64,000 nt of DNA, taken from assembly GCF_032854445.1 (NCBI RefSeq), contig NC_088305.1, forward strand, positions 11,145,717 to 11,209,716, given 5' to 3'. The notes beneath the pieces are model-generated. The model was given only the letters and a program-made list of their open reading frames with translations. It made no database searches and was not told where the DNA came from. This DNA is from Liolophura sinensis (taxonomy: Eukaryota; Mollusca; Polyplacophora; Chitonida; Chitonidae). This document shows, piece by piece, positions 49,101 to 58,683 of this stretch (position 1 is the stretch's first letter; each line of letters opens with the position of its first letter). Made by a program: the position numbers and the translations under genes.

Positions 49101-52100
49101 AATACTTCATCTCTGTATTATTATATACTTTTGGTCAAGTGTTGACTTTTAAACTTCCTGAGGGATACTTTATCTCTGCATTATTATAAACAGTTGGTCA
49201 AGTGTTGACTTTTAAACTTATTGAGGGATGCTTTATCTCTGCATTATTATAAACAGTTGGTGAAGTGTTGACTTTTAAACTTCCTGTGGGATACTTTGTC
49301 TATGCATAATTATATACAGTTGGTGAAGCGTTGATTTTTAAACTTCCTGTGGGATACTTTATCTCTGTATTATTATATACAGTTGGTGAAGTGTTGACTT
49401 TTAAACTTATTGAGGGATGCTTTATCTCTGCATTATTATATACAGTTGGTGAAGTGTTGACTTTTAAACTTCCTGCGCGATACTTTGTCTCTGCACTATT
49501 ATATACAGTTGTTGAAGTGTTGACTTTTAAACTTCCTGTGGGATACTTTGTCTATGCATAAATTTATGCAGTTGGTGAAGTGTTGACTTTTAAACTTCCT
49601 GTGGGATACTTTATCTCTGTATTATTATATACAGTTGGTCAAGTGTTGACTTTTAAACTTCCTGTGGGATACTTTGTCTATGCATAATTGTATACAGTTG
49701 GTGAAGCGTTGACTTTTAAACTTCCTGTGGGATACTTTATCTCTGTATTATTATATACAGTTGGTCAAGTGTTGACTTTTAAACTTATTGAGGGATGCTT
49801 TATCTCTGCATTATTATATACAGTTGGTGAAGTGTTGACTTTTAAACCTCCTGTGGGATACTTTTTCTATGCATAATTCTATACAGTTGGTGAAGCGTTG
49901 ACTTTTAAACTTCCTGTGGGATACTTTATCTCTGTATTATTATATACAGTTGGCGAAGTGTTGACTTTTAAACTTATTGAGGGATGCTTTATCTCTGCAT
50001 TATTATATACAGATGAAGTGTTGACTATTAAACTTACTGTGGGATACTTTATCTCTGCATTATTATATACATTTGGCGAAGTGTTGACTTTTAAACTTCC
50101 TGTGGGATACGCTATCTCTGTATTATTATATACAGTTGGTCAAGTGTTGACTTTTAAACTTCCTGTGGGATACTCTATCTCTGTATTACTAGATACAGTT
50201 GGTAAAGTGTTGACTTTTAAACTTCCTGTGGGATACTTTGTCTCTGCATTATTTTATACATTTGGCGAAGTGTTGACTTTTAAACTTCCTGTGGGATACT
50301 CTATCTCGGTATTATTATATACAGTTGGTCAAGTGTTGACTTTTAAACTTCCTGTGGGATACTTTATCTCTGCATTATTATATACATTTGATGAAGTGTT
50401 GACTTTTTTAACTTCCTGTGGGATACTTTGTTTATGCATATACGCATTTGGTCAAACTTTTCTTTTAAGAATTCCAGGAATTCACCAGTAAAATGGGTAC
50501 AGGTATGCCAAACAATTCTTACATGTATATTACAGATTCACTTACCATTCAGCTCGTTTTTAAACTTCCTGAGGGATACTTTATCTCTGTATTATTATAT
50601 ACAGTTGGTCAAGTGTTGATTTTTATACTTATTGACGGATACTTTATCTCTGCATTATTATATACAATTGGTCAAGTGTTGACTTTTAAACTTCCTGTGG
50701 GATACTTTGTCTATGTATTATTATATACATTTGGCAAAGTGTTGACTTTTAAACTTCCTGCGCGATTCTTTTTCTCTGCATTATTATATACATTTGGTCA
50801 AGTGTTGACTTTTTTAACTTCCTGAGAGTTACTTTGTCTATGCATACACGCATTTGGTCAAACTTTTCTTTCAAGAATTCCAGGAATTCACCAGTAAAAT
50901 GGGTACAGGTATGCCAAACAATTCTTACATGTAATTACAGATTCACTTACCATTCAGCTCATTTTTAAACTTCCTGAGGGATACTTTGTCTATGCATATA
51001 CCCATTTGGTCAAACTTTTCTTTTAAGAATTCCAGGATTTCACCGGTAAAATGGGTACAGGTATGCCAAACAATTCTTACATGTATATTACAGATTCACT
51101 TACCATTCAGCTCATTTTTAAACTTCCTGAGGGATACTTTATCTCTGTATTATTATATACAGTTGGTGAACCGTTGACTTTTAAACTTCCTGTGGGATAC
51201 TTTGTCTCTGCATTATTATATACAGTTGGTCAAGTGTTGACTTTTAAACTTTCTGTGCTATACTTTTTCTCTGCATTATTATATACATTTGGCGAAGTGT
51301 TGACTTTTAAACTTCCTGTGAGATACTTTATCTATGCATTATTATATACAGTTGGTCAAGTGTTGACTTTTAAACTTCCTGTGGGATACTTTGTCTCTGC
51401 ATTATTATACACAGTTGGTCAAGTGTTTACTTTTAAACTTCCTGTGGGATACTTTGTCTCTGCATTATTATACACAGTTGGTCAAGTGTTTACTTTTAAA
51501 CTTCCTGCACGATACTTTTTCTCTGCATTATTATATACAGTTGGTCAAGTGTTGACTTTTAAACTTCCTGCATGATACTTTTTCTCTGCATTACTATATA
51601 CATTTGGCGAAGTGTTGACTTTTAAACTTCCTGTGGGATACTTTATCTCTGTATTATTATATACAGTTGGTCAAGTGTTGACTTTTAAACTTCCTGTGGG
51701 ATACTTTGTCTCTGCATTATTATATACAGTTGGTCAAGTGTTGACTTTTAAACTTCCTGTGGGATACTTTGTCTCTGCATTATTATACACAGTTGGTCAA
51801 GTGTTTACTTTTGAACTTCCTGCACGATACTTTTTCTCTGCATTATTATATACAGTTGGTCAAGTGTTTACTTTTAATCTTCCTGTGCGATACTTTGTCT
51901 CTGCATTATTATATACAGTTGGTGAAGTGTTGACTTTTAAACTTCCTGTGGGATACTTTGTCTCTGCATTATTATACACAGTTGGTCAAGTGTTTACTTT
52001 TAAACTTCCTGCACGATACTTTTTCTCTGCATTTTTATATACAGTTGGTCAAGTGTTTACTTTTAAACTTCCTGTGCTATACTTTTTCTCTGCATTATTA

Positions 52101-55100
52101 TATACATTTGGCGAAGTGTTGACTTTTAAACTTTCTGTGGGAAAGTTTGTCTCTGCATTATTATACACAGTTTGTCAAGTGTTTACTTTTAAACTTCCTG
52201 TGGGATACTTTGTCTCTGCATTATTATACACAGTTGGTCAAGTGTTTACTTTTAAACTTCCTGCACGATACTTTTTCTCTGCATTATTATATACATTTGG
52301 CGAAGTGTTGACTTATAAACTTCCTGTGGGATACTTTATCTCTGTATTATTATATACAGTTGGTCAAGTGTTGACTTTTAAACTTCCTGTGGGATACTTT
52401 GTCTCTGCATTATTAAGTTGGTCAAGTGTTGACTTTTAAACTTCCTGTGCGATACTTTGTCTCTGCATTATTATACACAGTTGGTCAAGTGTTTACTTTT
52501 CAACTTCCTGCACGATTCTTTTTCTCTGCATTATTATATACATTTGGTCAAGTGTTGACTTTTTTAACTTCCTGAGAGATACTTTGTCTATGCATATACG
52601 CATTTGGTCAAACTTTTCTTTCAAGAATTCCAGGAATTCACCAGTAAAATGGGTACAGGTATGCCAAACAATTCTTACATGTATATTACAGATTCACTTA
52701 CCATTCAGCTCATTTTTAAACTTCCTGAGGGATACTTTGTCTATGCATTATTATATACAGTTGGCGAAGTGTTGACTTTTAAACTTCCTGTGGGATACTC
52801 TATGTCTGTATTATTATATACAGTTGGTCAAGTGTTGACTTTTGAACTTCCTGTGGGATACTTTATCTCTGCATTATTATATACAGTTGGTCAAGTGTTG
52901 ACTTTTTTAACTTCCTGAGGGATACTTTGTCTATGCATATACGCATTTGGTCAAACTTTTCTTTTAAGTTTCCAGGAATTCACCAGTAAAATGGGTACAG
53001 GTATGCCAAACAATTCTTACATGTATATTACAGATTCACTTACCATTCAGCTCATTTTTAAACTTCCTCAGGGATACTTTATCTCTGTATTATTATATAC
53101 AGTTCGTGATGCGTTGACTTTTAAACTTCCTGCGCGATACTTTGTCTCTGCATTATTATATACAGTTGGTCAAGTGTTGACTTTCAAACTTCATGTGGGA
53201 TACTTTATCGCTGTATTATTATGTACGGTTGGTCAAGTGTTGACTTTTAAACTTCCTGAGAGATACTTTGTCTCTGCATTATTATATACAGTTGTTGAAG
53301 CGTTGACTTTTAAACTTCCTGTGGGATACTTTATCTCTGCATAATTATATACAGTTGGTCAAGTATTGACTTTTTTCAACTTCCTGAGGGATACTTTGTC
53401 TATGCATATACGCATTTGGTCAAACTTTTGTTTTAAGAATTCCAGGAATTCACCAGTAAAATGGGTACAGGTATGCCAAACAATTCTTACATGTATATTA
53501 CAGATTCACTTACCATTCAGCTCATTTTTAAACTTCCTGTGGGATACTTTATCTCTGCATTATTATATACAGTTGGTCAAGTGTTGACTTTTAAATTTCC
53601 TGTGGGATACTTTATCTCTGCATTATTATATACAGTTGTTGAAGTGTTGACTTTTAAACTTCCTGTGGGATACTTTATCTCTGCATTATTATATACATGT
53701 GGTCAAGTGTTGATTTTTATACTTATTGATAGATGCTTTATCTCTGCATTATTATATACAGTTGATGAAGTATTGACTTTTAAACTTCCTGTGGGATACT
53801 TTGTCTCTGCATTATTATATACAGTTGGTCAAGTGTTGACTTTTAAACTTCCTGCGCGATTCTTTTTCTCTGCATTATTATATACATTTGGCGAAGTGTT
53901 GACTTTTAAACTTCCTGAGAGATACTTTGTCTATGTATTATTATATACATTTGGCAAAGTGTTGACTTTTAAACTTCCTATGGGATATCTATGCATAATT
54001 ATATACAGTTGGTCAAGTATTGACTTTTTTTAACTTCCTGAGGGATACTTTGTCTATGCATATACGCATTTGGTCAAACTTTTCTTTTCAGAATTCCAGG
54101 AATTCACCAGTAAAATTGGTACAGGTATGCCAAACAATTCTTACATGTATATTACAGATTCACTTACCATTCAGCTCATTTTTAAACTTCCTGAGGGATA
54201 CTTTGTCTATGCATTATTATATACAGTTGGTGAAGTGTTGACTTTTAAACTTCATGAGTGATACTTTGTCTATGTATTATTATATACACTTGGCAAAGTG
54301 TTGACTTTTAAACTTCCTGTGGGATACTTTATCTATGCATTATTATACAGTTGGTCAAGTGTTGACTTTTTTAACTTCCTGAGGGATACTTTGTCTATGC
54401 ATATATGCATTTGGTCAAACTTTTCTTTCAAGAACTGCAGGAATTCACCAGTAAAATGGGTACAGGTATGCCAAACAATTCTTACATGTATATTACAGAT
54501 TCACTTACCATTCAGCTCATGGTAAGTGAGCTTAAATAAGATGTTTAAACTTCTGTATTTGCCCTAAACATTCACCCAAAAAGGTGCATTTTTTACTGGC
54601 AAGTAAATGTTGTAAAATATTGCTTTTGGAGCTGAAACTTCCATTCTACCTTTCAAATAAATTCTAAGATAAACAGCACTCTCAGAATAAAAAAAATAAG
54701 TATCTTAATGATGACATTTTAGGTACAAATTAATACAGTAATTTTAATCATCAAACTGTGTTGATTTATTTGTTTATTTGTTAGATGTGTGTTTTACGCC
54801 GTACTCAAGAATATTTCTCTGATAAGAAGGCGGCCAGCATTATGGTGGGAGGAAACCAGGCAGAGCCCGGGGAAACCCATGGCCATCCGTGGGTTAATGA
54901 GAGACCTTTCTATGTACAGCCGGAGACGAAACCAGCATGAGCTGGACTTGAACTCACTCGACCGCATTGGTGAGAGGCTGCTGGGTCATTAGGCTGTGCT
55001 AGTGCACTAAACAACTGAGCCACAAACTCTCCAGGCTAATGTGTTGATCCTTTGTACAAATGAAGGGAAGGTTCTCTGGGGTTGAGGGAGGTAAACTACT

Positions 55101-57996
55101 TGAAAAGGATGTGAGGTTTGCGCCTGTTTCAGCACAGGACAGTAAAAAAAACGTACTCGCCATTCCTTTAGCTGGATGAAGTCCAGGTACTTGGACTGAA
55201 GTCACATTTGATGGAGTTCTCTACAAAGACAATTTTGCAGAGTTTAACTTCTATGCAGTCACGTGTGGTTGGCTTTAACTGAAGAGTTTCCTGCCTCCAT
55301 TGTTAACCAATGAAAATAACGCAATATTGTATAATATTTATTTATTTACTTAACTGTTGGTTAACATCATCCACGAAATACATGCGACACAGATGGTTAC
55401 TGAAGCATACAGGAGTTATGTATATGGTTACTGAAGCATACATATGTGATGTAGATGGTTACTGAAGCATACAGATGTGATGTAAATGGTTACTGAAGCA
55501 TACGGGATGTGATATAGATGGTTACTGAAGCATACATATGTGATGCAGATGGGTTACTGAAGCATACACATGTGATGTACATAGTTACTGAAGCATACAG
55601 ATGTGATGTAAATGGTTACTGAAGCATAAACATGTGATGTACATAGTTACTGAAGCATACAGATGTAATGTAGATGGTCACTGAAGCATAAACATGTGAT
55701 GTACATAGTTACTGAAGCATACAGATGTAATGTAGATGGTCACTGAAGCATACAGACGTGATACATATGGTTACTAAAGCAAAACAGATGTGATGTAGAT
55801 GCTTAATGCAGCATACAGCTGTGATATACACTGTAGTATACACTGTAGTATACATATATGATGTGAATGGTTACTGAAGCATACACGTGATGTAGATGGC
55901 TAATGAAGCATACATATGTGATGTACATGGTTACTGTAGCATTCAGATGTGATGTAAATGGTAACTGAAGCATACAGATGTGATGTACTTGGTTATTGAA
56001 ACATTCAGATGTGTTGTAGATGCATACTGAAGTATACACATGTGATGCAGATGGTTACTGAAGCATACATGTGGGATGTAGATGGTTACTGAAGCATACA
56101 GATGTGATGTAAATGGTTACTGAAGCATAGATGTGATGTAGATGGTTACTGAAGCATACAGATGTCATGTAGATGGTTAGTGAAGCATACAGATGTGATG
56201 CAGATGTTTACTGAAGCATACAGATGTCATGTAGATGGTAATGAAGCCTACATATGTGATGTAGATGGTTACTGAAACATACAGATGTGATGTAGATGGT
56301 TACTGAAGCATAGAGATGTGATGTAGATGGTTATGGAAGTATACAGATGTAATGCAGATGGTTCCTGAAGCATACAGATGTGATGTAAATGATAACTAAA
56401 GCAAACAGATGTGATTTAGATGGTTACTGAAGTATACAGATGTCTTGTAGATGGCTACTGAAGCATACATGTGGGATGTAGATGGTTACTGAAGCATACA
56501 TATGTGAGGTAAATGGTCACTGAAGCATACAGATGTGATGTAAATGGTCACTGAAGCATACAGATGTGATGCAGATGGTTAATGAAGCATACAGGTGTCA
56601 TGTAGATGGTTAATGAAGTATATACAGATGTCTTGTAGATGGCTACTGAAGCATACATGTGGGATGTAGATGGTTACTGAAGCATACACATGTGATGTAA
56701 ATGGTTACTGAAGCATACAGATGTGATGTAAATGGTCACTGAAGCATACAGATGTGATGCAGATGGTTACTGAAGCATACAGATGTGTTGTAAATGGTTA
56801 TTGAAGCATACAGATGTGATGTAGATGGCTACTGAATCCTACATATGTGATGTAGATGGTTACTGAAGCATACAGATGTCTTGTAGATGGTTACTGAAGC
56901 ATACATGTGTCATGTAGATGGTTATGGAAGCATACAGATGTGATGTAAATGAAAATGGAAGTATACAGATGTAATACAGATGGTTCCTGAAGCATACACA
57001 TGTAGATGGTTAATGAAGCATACAGATTTCATGTAGATGGTTGATGAAGCATACAGATGAGATGATGACTGATGGTTACTGAATTTTACAGATATGAAAC
57101 AGATACCCATAGTCACTTCAGCATACATATGGGAATTGGCATAGATGATTTACACATAATATAAAAAGTAGGCAAAAATGAAAGGATCAGGTACATATGT
57201 TGTCTGAGGAGAAAGTACAGAGTGTGATAGTAATGCAAATCATAGGCCTATGTTGTGCACAGATATATGTGGTATGGATATTACTGGTACAAGAGTATAG
57301 GCCTAGAGGAGGACTGCACATGCAGAACTGCTTGCTGGCATCAATAAATTAGTTACCGTAATGAACTGTAATTATAACTTAATTATAATGAACTTAATTG
57401 CACAAACAGATGATATATGATCAGCATAAATTCCACATTTGGTACAGATTATCTGAGGAAAATACAAAAATAGAAAAATAAATGTGACAAACAGGAAGTA
57501 TGCAGTGCAGATTGCTCAAATTTAATAAGGTGCAATAGGGAGAAAGAAAAAACGAGTTACATTGGGGTGGGAGAGAAAAAAAAACGAGGTACATTGGGGT
57601 GGGAGAGAAAAAAAAAACGAGGTGCATATTGGGGGTGGGAACGGGGGAAAAAACGAGGTACATTGGGGTGGGAGAGAAAAAAAAAACCCTCCAAGTTTAT
57701 TTCCTGATAATTTGTTTGCACATAGGTATGTGACATCATACACCTTCTATACACATTATATCCACACGTTATGGTGTTATTAATTATTATATTAAATACG
57801 GTACCGGTACGACGAGTGGTAATTAAAGTTTAAATTGAAAATAAAACTTGGGAAAAAGAAGAAAAACATGGACGTAGGCGTCTTTCAACATTCGTCAACT
57901 TCATTGACATCTTACATTAGATCTGCTTTTCACCAAAGAAATCACCACTGCCATTGCCACCACAAAGCAGATGGCAAGGAGAAGAAGTGGCTCCAT
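36870..57996 (-). CDS. second CYP20-family cytochrome P450, diverged paralogue
   Basis: Spliced minus-strand P450. Exons (5' to 3'): probable 57916-57996, a missing linker exon, 47917-48089, 47078-47223, 46139-46309, 44954-45032, 43417-43599, 42575-42695, 39570-39681, 38648-38712, 36870-37119. Exon lengths 146, 121, 112 and 65 equal those of the plus-strand CYP20A1, the rest differ by whole codons, and phases agree throughout. So this is a paralogue from an old duplication; the last exon is about half identical in protein. Key residues are intact: helix I GGFHTTGN, helix K ETLR, FDPERF, haem loop FGLAGKRICPG. About 460 residues plus the linker. The long first intron (about 10 kb) carries 63-bp and 31-bp arrays. 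An ER-bound monooxygenase of unknown substrate is the best reading. Confidence 0.9.
38283..38545 (+). mobile_element. family-A SINE, near full length, diverged
   Basis: Head 'accatggccgaggtggttag', centre 'gtgagttcaagtccagctca', tail 'attcttgtatacagcatgaa'. Confidence 0.82.
38648..38712 (-). CDS. CYP20-like 2 exon: TPIITALGVMLQ
   Basis: A 65-nt exon with acceptor TTTACAG and donor GTGAGG, phase 2 out. Codes TPIITALGVMLQDEKYWPDP then T; same length as the CYP20A1 counterpart. Confidence 0.92.
39570..39681 (-). CDS. CYP20-like 2 exon: helix K
   Basis: A 112-nt exon with acceptor TTTTCAG and donor GTGAGC, phase 0 out. Codes YLRQVQEETLRCSVVASWAA, KFLDDDVELGGYLIQKR with ETLR of helix K. Confidence 0.93.
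40025..40235 (+). mobile_element. family-B SINE, 5' part
   Basis: Head 'gcccggatagcacagttggt' to 'cttaccttcggtaagt', then cut off; no 3' tail. Confidence 0.85.
40335..41838. repeat. 30-bp tandem array, about 50 units (CYP20-like 2 intron)
   Basis: Unit 'gtgtacacagactgaggaag' + 'gcacacccag' with variants. As 30 is a multiple of three, long open frames arise in all minus frames; I do not count them as genes. The minus-strand unit contains CCTTCCTCAG, an acceptor-like word. Confidence 0.96.
41840..42560. repeat. 17-bp tandem array interrupted by a SINE
   Basis: Unit 'tctcagttatcatgccc' with variants from 41840 to 42253, then a family-A SINE to about 42510, then three more units. Ends about 15 bp from the donor of the exon at 42575. 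Confidence 0.9.
42254..42510 (+). mobile_element. family-A SINE, full length, inside the 17-bp array
   Basis: Best-preserved copy: head 'tggctcagtcggttagtgcg', B box 'gagttcaagtcc', 3' end 'ttcttgagtacggcgtaaaa' and (aaat)n. 'cttagttatc' flanks both sides, a possible target-site duplication although the array itself is made of similar words. Confidence 0.92.
42575..42695 (-). CDS. CYP20-like 2 exon: MLTWALYFLA
   Basis: A 121-nt exon with acceptor CTCAAAG and donor GTGAGT, phase 2 out. Codes LTWALYFLACDQDAQEKLAT, EIQTVLGGDNVNPTNINNL. The donor lies about 15 bp from a 17-bp tandem array. Confidence 0.92.
42978..43054. repeat. 19-bp tandem array, about 4 units
   Basis: Repeats of 'aaagggggataactcaaat' in a CYP20-like 2 intron. 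Confidence 0.9.
43417..43599 (-). CDS. CYP20-like 2 exon: helix I, acceptor inside a 32-bp array
   Basis: A 183-nt exon with acceptor TTGACAG at 43600 and donor GTAAGT, phase 1 in and out. Codes GKSTIYRIVEEVIQHKQLER, ARDDKVLFIDYLMSLDSPIN, LDRVFADGLSYMIGGFHTTG, N. It is three codons longer than the 174-nt counterpart. Its first ~28 bases are the unit of the tandem array upstream (43600-44470), so an acceptor further into the array cannot be excluded. Confidence 0.85.
43572..44470. repeat. ~32-bp tandem array, about 27 units, overlapping a CYP20-like 2 exon start
   Basis: Plus-strand unit 'tccctgtcaacaattctgta' + 'cattgtagattt' with 31-33 bp variants. On the minus strand each unit is AG + the first ~28 bases of the exon at 43599. 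Confidence 0.93.
44954..45032 (-). CDS. CYP20-like 2 exon: VWEVIEESL...FQT
   Basis: A 79-nt exon with acceptor CTAACAG and donor GTAAGC, phase 1 out. Codes VWEVIEESLTVGFPEPGTDR then YKRFQT, aligning to CWSITEESLL...FKRFSQ in CYP20A1. Confidence 0.9.
45055..45670. repeat. ~22-bp degenerate array, next to a CYP20-like 2 exon
   Basis: Repeated 'gtgaacaaaggaacagcaat'-type units, starting about 20 bp upstream of the acceptor at 45033. The minus strand is pyrimidine-rich. Confidence 0.85.
46018..46115 (-). mobile_element. family-A SINE, 3' fragment
   Basis: Contains 'attggtgctttacgccgtac' and 'tcaagaatatttgacttaca' in the intron 3' of the exon at 46139. Confidence 0.78.
46139..46309 (-). CDS. CYP20-like 2 exon: VAEEVSLKW...SYDL
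   Basis: A 171-nt exon with acceptor CAACCAG and donor GTATGT, phase 0. Codes VAEEVSLKWAASSNTDDQIP, LQKHMIDLAIKAIALTAFGE, CFEDSENINRLQNSYDL. Confidence 0.92.
46440..46590 (-). mobile_element. family-A SINE, 3' half
   Basis: Contains 'atgccgtactcaagaatatt', 'ggaggaaaccagacaaagcc' and 'gttgctggaagaccttcc'. Confidence 0.8.
47078..47223 (-). CDS. CYP20-like 2 exon: ELFKLLEPL...SSFQK
   Basis: A 146-nt exon with acceptor CTGCAG at 47224 and donor GTAATA, phase 1 in, 0 out. Codes ELFKLLEPLITADSIQFANY, EEGRRRRRVYDKAFSHAAIS, QYYSSFQK. An in-frame alternative acceptor five bases in (GCGGAG) would go with the alternative donor of the previous exon. Confidence 0.88.
47765..47930. repeat. 41-bp tandem array, about 4 units, overlapping a CYP20-like 2 exon donor
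   Basis: Plus-strand unit 'gtcaaaactgttacacccta' + 'aacacttatgttatgtggttt'. The last unit runs into the exon end (GGCAGACCAC on the minus strand). Confidence 0.9.
47917..48089 (-). CDS. CYP20-like 2 exon: GNLVDV...ADHV
   Basis: Acceptor TTTGCAG at 48090. Codes QGNLVDVATAGSLHQFLMVL, HKQYGPIAGFWWGKQHVVSV, ASPTIFRIWSKSLADHV. The donor is ambiguous. GTATTT (end 47917) keeps the ancestral phase 1 and makes the exon one codon longer than its 170-nt counterpart. The stronger-looking GTAAGT (end 47921) would be phase 0 and needs the shifted acceptor of the next exon. A 41-bp array carrying this exon edge follows. Confidence 0.82.
48880..54540. repeat. 63-bp tandem array with interspersed module, about 5.6 kb
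   Basis: Unit 'gttgacttttaaacttcctg' + 'tgggatactttatctctgca' + 'ttattatatacagttggtcaagt' type, 63 bp (21 codons), so long plus-strand frames occur. Eight times the array is broken by a module holding 'aaaatgggtacaggtatgcc' and 'gattcacttaccattcagct' (about 50491, 50896, 51048, 52648, 52990, 53460, 54115, 54457). It lies in the long first intron of CYP20-like 2. Confidence 0.95.
54501..54529. repeat. perfect 11-bp inverted repeat at the end of the 63-bp array
   Basis: 'tcacttaccat' (54501-54511), 7-base loop, 'atggtaagtga' (54519-54529). It sits exactly where the array stops. The right arm is a donor-like GTAAGTGA on the plus strand and the left arm is the same word on the minus strand. Confidence 0.9.
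54765..55024 (-). mobile_element. family-A SINE, near full length
   Basis: Minus-oriented, with tail at left, 'ccagcatgagctggacttga', and head '...aacaactgagccac' at right. Confidence 0.88.
55375..57120. repeat. 31-bp tandem array, about 55 units
   Basis: Unit 'tgatgtagatggttactgaa' + 'gcatacagatg' with many variants, in the same large intron. Confidence 0.95.
57545..57690. repeat. ~38-bp array, 4 units
   Basis: Units of 'acattggggtgggagagaaa' plus an A-run and 'cgaggt', just downstream (on the minus strand) of the probable first exon's donor. Confidence 0.9.
57916..57996 (-). CDS. probable first exon of CYP20-like 2, signal anchor
   Basis: ATG in CCATGG context, 27 codons beginning MEPLLLLAICFVVAMAVVIS and ending LVKSRSN, then donor GTAAGA, phase 0. 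Phase, size and the A-x-x-FVV hydrophobic segment resemble CYP20A1 exon 1. It lies about 9.8 kb upstream of the next recognised exon across two minisatellites, so the link is inferred. Confidence 0.5.
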
Positions 57997-58473
57997 GGTT
58001 TTGACCACTGCATGTGTCTCCGTCCGCTGTGTCTGTTAGTAGATGGTAAACAGTTGACACGCCTCGCTGCACGGGCATGTGATCTAGCTGACCTCTGAAC
58101 CAGCATCACATGACATATCTATACTCCATGAAGCGGTTCTGTCAACACCAACGAACGGCTTGATCATAAATTGCTTAACAAACGTGATTTTGATTCGTCA
58201 GGAATTTACAAAACGTGTGTGTGCAGCATCGTATTCCCATAAATGTCTTACATGAAATAGTCTCTTCAAGGAACGCAGTATAATTTGGAACTTTTTCTTG
58301 TGACCGCCGTAATCACAAAGCCGTCGCTGTCATTCGGTGGATGAGACGGAAGACGAAAGAGTGCGCAAGCGGAAAGAGAGTGCTGTTCATTTGTGATTGC
58401 CGTAGCGTTTTTCTTGTGTTTTGTGATTAACTGTGTTCAGTTTTAGTGGAAAGATATCTGAAATCCGTAGGCC
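57997..58473. promoter_or_regulatory. putative bidirectional promoter
   Basis: A 477-bp gap separates the start codons of two diverging first exons (57996 minus, 58474 plus). It is relatively rich in CG dinucleotides, for example around 58300-58400, compared with surrounding sequence. No specific core element is claimed. Confidence 0.35.
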
Positions 58474-58628
58474 ATGATGCTTGGAGTAGTAGTGGGGTGT
58501 TTCTTGTTGCTGATAACAGCCGAAAGTGGTTTAGGTCAAAATGATACAACTACAACAACTTCAACAACTCCCCCAACGTCAGGTGGTAGTAGTTCCGTTC
58601 CAACAACGACGTTGAGTCCGCAGGAAGG
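58474..58628 (+). CDS. first exon of an unidentified secreted or membrane protein, Thr/Ser-rich
   Basis: ATG followed by a clear signal peptide, MMLGVVVGCFLLLITAESGL, then GQNDTTTTTSTTPPTSGG and SSSVPTTTLSPQE, and donor GAAG/GTAAAC, phase 1. The Thr/Ser/Pro stretch is of the O-glycosylated, mucin-like type. I do not recognise the gene and see no following exon with matching phase before the duplicated segment at 59466; the rest may lie beyond 64000. The head-to-head position with 57996 supports a real first exon. Confidence 0.5.
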
Positions 58629-58683
58629 TAAACTTTGTCATACCTACGATTGTGGTTTTATACACAAAAACAATATTTTGTGA

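Noticed and set aside
48880-54540. Long plus-strand frames (…LTFKLPVGYF…) as a repetitive membrane protein
   Set aside because: A product of the 63-bp period, broken by modules and stops, and antisense to the host gene.
55155-55200. Minus-strand segment reading VQVPGLHPAKGMA as the missing CYP20 linker exon
   Set aside because: Acceptor and donor look good, but the reading phase is wrong on both sides.
40335-57120. CRISPR-like arrays
   Set aside because: Head-to-tail units with no unique spacers, in animal DNA.
57545-57690. Small frames MGWERKKNEVHWGG as a peptide gene
   Set aside because: Four imperfect copies of an A/G-rich repeat, with no other support.
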